Source of the DNA: Burkholderia sp. MS389
GTDB taxonomy: Bacteria > Pseudomonadota > Gammaproteobacteria > Burkholderiales > Burkholderiaceae
Assembly: GCF_016899425.1 (NCBI RefSeq)
Contig: NZ_CP045995.1
Span: 1,736,001-1,800,000 of the forward strand
Direction: 5' to 3'
Length of the DNA: 64,000 nucleotides
Notes under the pieces: model-generated
What the model was told of the DNA's origin: nothing
The model's database searches: none
Seen by the model: the letters and a program-made list of their open reading frames with translations, nothing else
Translations under genes and position numbers: made by a program
Part shown: in pieces, positions 60,037-64,000 of the stretch
Numbering within the stretch: the first letter of the stretch is position 1
How the letters are laid out: every line of letters starts with the position of its first letter

Positions 60037-61329
60037 CTACGCGCTCGCCACTTCGTTCGCCGACGGCGCACCGCCCGGTCCGTCGCCGTGCGCGGCGACG
60101 TCCGCGCCGTACCGCCCCGCGACGACGCCGGCATCGATCAGCGCACGCGCGTCGTCCGGCGTGTAGCCGAGCTCGCCGAGCAGCGCGCACGTGTCCTGGC
60201 CGAGCGCAGGCGGCGCCGAGCGCAGCCGCAGGCGTTCGCCCGCGAGCGTCAGCGGCAGCAGCGCGGTGCGCGTGTCGATCGGCCGCCCGGCGCTGCTCGC
60301 GTCGGCTGGCAGCGTCACGGCTTCGAGGCCGCCCGTGGCGAGCAGATGCGGATCGTCGAACAGGTCCTGCGGCTTCGTGATCGGCGCATACGGCAGGCCG
60401 GTCGATTCGAAGATCGCGCCGATCTCCGCGGCCGAGTACGGCGCGAGCCGCGAACGTAGTTCCGGCAACAGCCATTCGCGCGCCTGCACACGCAGGTTGT
60501 TGGTCGCGAGGCGCGGGTCGTCCTTCAGCGCGGCGAGGCCGAACGCATCGCAGAACAGCGCCCACTGCGTATCCGACACGACCGCGAGAAAAATCTGTTC
60601 GTCATCCTTGACGGAGAACACGTCGTAGACGGCCCACGCGGAAATCCGGCTCGGCATCGGCGATGCGGCCTGCCCCGTCACCGCGAACTGCATCATGTGC
60701 TGCGCGACGAGAAACACGTTGTTCTCGAACAGCGAACTCTGCACCTGCTGGCCGCGGCCCGTGCGCTCGCGCTGCGCGAGCGCGGCCATCGCGCCGATCG
60801 CGCCGAACATGCCGCCCATGATGTCGTTCACGCTCGCGCCCGCACGCAGCGGCCGCCCTTCGGGGCCCGTCATGTACGCGAGGCCGCCCATCATCTGCAC
60901 GACCTCGTCGAGCGCGGTGCGATGCTCGTACGGCCCCGGCAGGAAGCCCTTGTGCGACACGTACACGAGCCGCGGATTCAGCGCGTCCAGCTGCGGGTAG
61001 CCGAGCCCGAGCCGGTCCATCGTGCCGCTCTTGAAGTTCTCGCTGAAGACGTCCGCCGTCGCGACGAGCCGCCGCACGATCTCCAGCCCGCGCGGATCCT
61101 TCACGTCGACCGCGACGCTCTTCTTGTTGCGGTTGAACATCCCGAAGAAGCCCGCGCCGGACCCGCGCAGCGCCCGCGTGCTGTCGCCCGCGATCGGCTC
61201 GATCTTGATCACTTCCGCGCCGAGATCCGCGAGCAGCATCCCGCACGTCGGGCCCATCACCATGTGCGTCATCTCGATCACGCGCACGCCTGCGTACGGC
61301 AGTGCGGCAACCGGTTGCCGATCGTTCAT
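60037..61329 (-). CDS. CaiB/BaiF-type CoA transferase
   Basis: 430-residue class III CoA transferase. Motifs VRVIEMTHMVMGPTCGMLLA, LGAEVIKIEPIAGDSTRALR, NRNKKSVAVDVKDPRGLEIV and the catalytic-aspartate stretch GPYEHRTALDEVVQMMGGLA. It activates an acyl acid as its CoA thioester. It overlaps the stop of the HMG-CoA-lyase-like gene by four bases (61326-61329), so the enzymes act in sequence: CoA activation, then C-C cleavage. Confidence 0.93.
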   Translation of the reverse strand: MNDRQPVAALPYAGVRVIEMTHMVMGPTCGMLLADLGAEVIKIEPIAGDSTRALRGSGAGFFGMFNRNKKSVAVDVKDPRGLEIVRRLVATADVFSENFKSGTMDRLGLGYPQLDALNPRLVYVSHKGFLPGPYEHRTALDEVVQMMGGLAYMTGPEGRPLRAGASVNDIMGGMFGAIGAMAALAQRERTGRGQQVQSSLFENNVFLVAQHMMQFAVTGQAASPMPSRISAWAVYDVFSVKDDEQIFLAVVSDTQWALFCDAFGLAALKDDPRLATNNLRVQAREWLLPELRSRLAPYSAAEIGAIFESTGLPYAPITKPQDLFDDPHLLATGGLEAVTLPADASSAGRPIDTRTALLPLTLAGERLRLRSAPPALGQDTCALLGELGYTPDDARALIDAGVVAGRYGADVAAHGDGPGGAPSANEVASA

Positions 61330-62312
61330 CGTGCGACTCCCGCCATGCATCCTTCCGGCTGCGCGGCCGAGGGCACGCGGCCATCCGCATAGCGAAAGCC
61401 CTTCGGCAGCCCGGCGTCCGGCACGTGGCCGTACAGCGCGTCGGACGGCAGCGCCGCATGCAGGATCGCGCGCGCGGCGAGCAGCGCGTCGACGTCGACG
61501 CCGGTGTCGACTCCCATCGCTTCGAGCAGGAACACGAGATCCTCGGTGACGATGTTGCCGGTGGCGCCCGGCGCATACGGGCAGCCGCCCAGGCCGCCTT
61601 GGCTCGCGTCGATCGTCGTCACGCCCACGTCGAGCGCCGCGACGACGTTCGCGAGCCCCTGCCCGCGCGTGTTGTGGAAATGCGCGCCGCCGGCCCTGTC
61701 GCCGACTTCGCGTTGCAGCCGCGTGAACAGCCGGCGCACCTGCGCGGGATTCGCATAACCGCTGGTGTCGGACAGGCCGATTTCGTCGACGCCGCATTCG
61801 GCCATCGCGACGGCCATCGCGATCGTCTCGTCGTCGGAGACCGCGCCGGCAATCGTGCAACCGAACGCCACCGACACGCCGGCCTCGATCTGCACCGACG
61901 GAAACCGCGCGCCGCGCAGCGCGACGATCGCGCGCACCTCGTCGATCATCTGCGCGGGCGTCTTGCGGATGTTGGCCAGCGAATGCGCTTGCGTCACCGA
62001 GACCGGCAGCGTCAGCTTGTGCACGCCCGCGTCGAACGCACCCTCGGCGCCGCGCAGGTTCGGCGCGAGCGCGGCGACGTGCAGCCCGGGAATCGCGAGC
62101 GCGTGCGCGACGACTTCGCGCACGTCGGCCATCTGCGGCAACAGCGTGGCCGGCACAAACGACCCGACCTCGATCTCGCGCAGGCCGGCCGCGGCCAGCG
62201 CGGTGATCCAGCGCAGCTTGGCGGCCGTCGGCATCACGGTCTTGATGCTCTGCAGCCCGTCGCGCGGGCCGACCTCGCTGACCAGCACCTTCGAGTTTTC
62301 TGAAACCTTCAT
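61326..62312 (-). CDS. hydroxymethylglutaryl-CoA lyase-like enzyme
   Basis: 328 residues, DRE-TIM metallolyase. VSEVGPRDGLQSIKTVMPTA at the start; GGAHFHNTRGQGLANVVAAL in mid-chain (asparagine in place of the aspartate of typical HMG-CoA lyase HDT motif); active-site GGCPYAPGATGN with C244. It cleaves 3-hydroxy-3-methylglutaryl-CoA or a related hydroxyacyl-CoA. ATG 62312 is chosen; an upstream ATG at 62324 is also possible and would lie two bases from the operator. Overlaps the CoA transferase gene. Confidence 0.9.
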   Translation of the reverse strand: MKVSENSKVLVSEVGPRDGLQSIKTVMPTAAKLRWITALAAAGLREIEVGSFVPATLLPQMADVREVVAHALAIPGLHVAALAPNLRGAEGAFDAGVHKLTLPVSVTQAHSLANIRKTPAQMIDEVRAIVALRGARFPSVQIEAGVSVAFGCTIAGAVSDDETIAMAVAMAECGVDEIGLSDTSGYANPAQVRRLFTRLQREVGDRAGGAHFHNTRGQGLANVVAALDVGVTTIDASQGGLGGCPYAPGATGNIVTEDLVFLLEAMGVDTGVDVDALLAARAILHAALPSDALYGHVPDAGLPKGFRYADGRVPSAAQPEGCMAGVAR

Positions 62313-62325
62313 TCGATACCCCATC

Positions 62326-62342
62326 GTTCTATCTGAAAGAAC
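62326..62342. promoter_or_regulatory. IclR operator 1 (lyase side)
   Basis: GTTCTATCTGAAAGAAC. Read on the minus strand it matches the site at 62430-62446 at 16 of 17 bases. It is immediately before the lyase start. Confidence 0.75.
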
Positions 62343-62345
62343 ATA

Positions 62346-62362
62346 GTTCTGTTTGACAGAAC
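62346..62362. promoter_or_regulatory. IclR operator 2
   Basis: GTTCTGTTTGACAGAAC, seven-base perfect arms with a three-base centre, only three bases from operator 1, so a dimer-of-dimers arrangement is likely. Confidence 0.75.
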
Positions 62363-62425
62363 TTTAAGCGTGTGTCGAATGGGCGATAAGCGGGGTATAC
62401 CCGCGGAATCGCGTTTTTCTGGAAC

Positions 62426-62454
62426 TTGAGTTCTGTCAGATAGAACGATATAGT
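62426..62454 (+). promoter_or_regulatory. iclR-type gene promoter with operator 3 in its spacer
   Basis: -35 TTGAGT (62426-62431), 17-base spacer, -10 TATAGT (62449-62454). Operator 3, GTTCTGTCAGATAGAAC (62430-62446), fills the spacer, so bound regulator would block its own polymerase. Confidence 0.75.
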
Positions 62455-62484
62455 CCGCCGACCATCATTCGAAGGAATCAGGCC

Positions 62485-63303
62485 GTGCCCAGGAATCCAG
62501 CAGATCACGCCGGCGACGCAGCCGATCCGGCGACGGAAGAGGCGTCCAGCGGCGTCGCGGTGCTCGACCGCGCGTTCGCGATCCTCCGTGCGTTCGGCCA
62601 GACCGACGACCGGCTGTCGCTCGCCGAGTTGTCGCGCCGCACCGGGCTGTACAAGAGCACGATCCTGCGTCTGCTCGCCGCGCTCGAACATGGCGGTTTC
62701 ATGCGCAAACTCGACGACGGCCAGTACGCGATCGGGCACGAGCCGCAGCGGCTCGCCGCGCTGTACCAGCGTTCGTTCCGCGTCGGCCCGGTGGTCGAGC
62801 CGCTGCTCGAGACGCTGAGCCGCGAACTCGGGGAAACGGCATCGTTCTATGTGCGCCAGGGCGATGTGCGCTCCGTGCTGTATCGCGTCGAGCCCGCGCG
62901 GGCGGTACGCGTGTCGATCCGCGTCGGCGAGGAGTTTCCGGTCGGCCAGGGCGCATCCGGGAAGGTGCTGCTGGCCTTCACCGACACGCAGGACGCCCGC
63001 TGGAACGACGTGCGCGAACAGCTGTGGGCCGCGTCGTACGGCGAGCGCGACCCGGAAACGGCGTCGGCTTCCGTGCCCGTGTTCGGCGCGGCCGGCGAAT
63101 GCGTCGGTGCGCTAACGGTATCAGGCCCGAAGTCGCGGCTCGCCGCCGCGCCGGCGATGACGGCGGCGCTCGCGATGCTGCTGCCGCTCGCGCAAAAGGC
63201 GACCGTCGCACTCGGCGGCGCGGGCGCGCGCTACGACGCGCCGGCCGTGCGCGACAGTCTCGCGCGGCTCGCATCGTCGGCGGACGACGCCGCCCGGTCG
63301 TAG
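62485..63303 (+). CDS. IclR family transcriptional regulator
   Basis: 272 residues. Winged HTH (LSLAELSRRTGLYKSTILRL, about 43-75) and a GAF-like IclR effector domain (about 95-255; SIRVGEEFPVGQGASGKVLL). GTG start at 62485 follows GAAGGA. Divergent from the lyase-CoA transferase-MFS-amidohydrolase unit with three operators between, so it controls that unit and itself. The effector is probably a pathway acid or acyl-CoA (inference). Confidence 0.93.
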   Translation: MPRNPADHAGDAADPATEEASSGVAVLDRAFAILRAFGQTDDRLSLAELSRRTGLYKSTILRLLAALEHGGFMRKLDDGQYAIGHEPQRLAALYQRSFRVGPVVEPLLETLSRELGETASFYVRQGDVRSVLYRVEPARAVRVSIRVGEEFPVGQGASGKVLLAFTDTQDARWNDVREQLWAASYGERDPETASASVPVFGAAGECVGALTVSGPKSRLAAAPAMTAALAMLLPLAQKATVALGGAGARYDAPAVRDSLARLASSADDAARS

Positions 63304-63448
63304 GGAGCCGGTTGCGCGCGGCACGCGATACGGCAGCGCGAAAGACGGCCGCATGCGACACTGGCCGCCGATGCGCGCAGCGCGCCGTTCTCAGGCGACG
63401 CACCATGCGTGCAACCGACCACCGGACCCGCCCGAGGAGACCCCCGCG

Positions 63449-64000
63449 ATGAACGCCGCGCGCACCGCCAGCTGGTATTTCGATTTCGTTTCGCCGTTCG
63501 CCTACCTGCAACAGGAACAGTTCGACCGGTTGCCGCCCGCCGCCGCGTTCGAGCCGCGGCCGATCGTGCTCGGCACGCTGCTCGCGCACTGGGGCCAGAA
63601 AGCGCCGGCGGAAATCGCGGCCAAGCGCGTGTTCACCTATCGGCATGCGCAATACCGGGCGGATAAGCTGGGCATTGCGTTCCGGATGCCGCCCGCGCAC
63701 CCGTTCAACCCGATCAAGCCGCTGCGTCTCGCGATCGCGATGGGCAGCTCGCGCGACGCGATCCGGCGGATCTTCCGGCATATCTGGCGCGACGGCCAGG
63801 ACGTGTCGACGCCCGCAGGCTTCGCCGCGCTGTGCGAAGCGGTCGGCTTTCCGGAAGGCGTGACGGCCGTCGAGGCTCAGCCGGTCAAGGACGCGCTGCG
63901 CGCGAACACGGATCGCGCGATCGCCGAGAACGTGTTCGGCGTGCCGACCTTCGCGCTCGACGGCGACCTGTTCTGGGGCGAGGACGCGACCGACATGTTC
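63449..64000 (+). CDS. 2-hydroxychromene-2-carboxylate isomerase-like DsbA-family protein, 3' end missing
   Basis: 184 residues visible; the window ends inside the gene. The thioredoxin-fold start SWYFDFVSPFAYLQQEQFDR, with S-P-F in place of a CxxC pair, and RMPPAHPFNPIKPLRLAIAM, FGVPTFALDGDLFWGEDATD are typical of glutathione-dependent HCCA isomerases of aromatic catabolism. It follows the IclR gene by 145 bases on the same strand. A link to the IclR-controlled cluster is possible. Confidence 0.87.
   Translation, partial: MNAARTASWYFDFVSPFAYLQQEQFDRLPPAAAFEPRPIVLGTLLAHWGQKAPAEIAAKRVFTYRHAQYRADKLGIAFRMPPAHPFNPIKPLRLAIAMGSSRDAIRRIFRHIWRDGQDVSTPAGFAALCEAVGFPEGVTAVEAQPVKDALRANTDRAIAENVFGVPTFALDGDLFWGEDATDMF

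Noticed and set aside
1..64000. Mobile elements, CRISPR arrays, tRNA or rRNA genes
   Set aside because: No transposase or integrase, no regularly spaced repeats and no tRNA/rRNA-like sequence were seen on reading both strands.

Overview
The window is about two-thirds G+C and densely coded. Nearly every gene family matches Burkholderia-type betaproteobacteria: a bhu/hmu haem operon, a Gram-negative trimeric porin, FabV, and many LysR/TetR/AraC/IclR regulators beside small oxidoreductase operons. The high regulator density and lack of core translation genes suggest a secondary chromosome of a Burkholderia cepacia complex-like strain. That is inference; no rRNA, tRNA, origin or marker gene settles it. 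I see no mobile element, prophage or CRISPR array.

Region 1 (1-9525): an AraC fragment cut by the window edge, a LysR regulator, a minus-strand run (NTF2-like protein, three-module flavin/iron-sulfur oxidoreductase, GST), an SDR enzyme with a TetR regulator sharing a near-identical operator, zwf, and a second LysR regulator.

Region 2 (9526-15400): a LysR-controlled redox locus. Divergent from the regulator runs MFS exporter - MoaF-like protein - luciferase-like oxidoreductase, then dkgB - Old Yellow Enzyme - secreted cyclase-family protein. The same 16-base operator (one mismatch) lies before both transcription units.

Region 3 (15400-29021): mixed genes: DUF3455 protein, O-methyltransferase/TetR pair, NCS2 purine permease, two small membrane proteins, GlxA-type AraC and LysR regulators, two orphan solute-binding proteins (one MetQ-like), an aspartoacylase-like zinc hydrolase, a porin with a striking upstream inverted repeat, and a possible small RNA or attenuator after it.

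Region 4 (29100-35530): the Fur-boxed haem uptake operon hmuRSTUV, followed by a VOC gene broken by one missing base.

Region 5 (36044-50000): class A penicillin-binding protein with a TRIC-like channel gene, divergent from an APH(6)-like kinase; (S)-ureidoglycine aminohydrolase; glycine-zipper and lipoprotein envelope genes; HIT protein; serine hydrolase; GST. A minus-strand set of four genes follows: two SDR enzymes fused to membrane domains, each translationally coupled to a small membrane protein. A GbsR/MarR-type repressor with matching 26-base operators appears to control it.

Region 6 (51800-64000): fabV, an SDR/TetR pair with an 18-base palindrome, a secreted HExxH protein, GNAT, an ArsR/AHSA1 pair, then a catabolic cluster (Tat-exported amidohydrolase, ACS-family MFS importer, CaiB-type CoA transferase, HMG-CoA-lyase-like enzyme) controlled by a divergent IclR regulator through three related 17-base operators. 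A DsbA-like isomerase runs off the window end.
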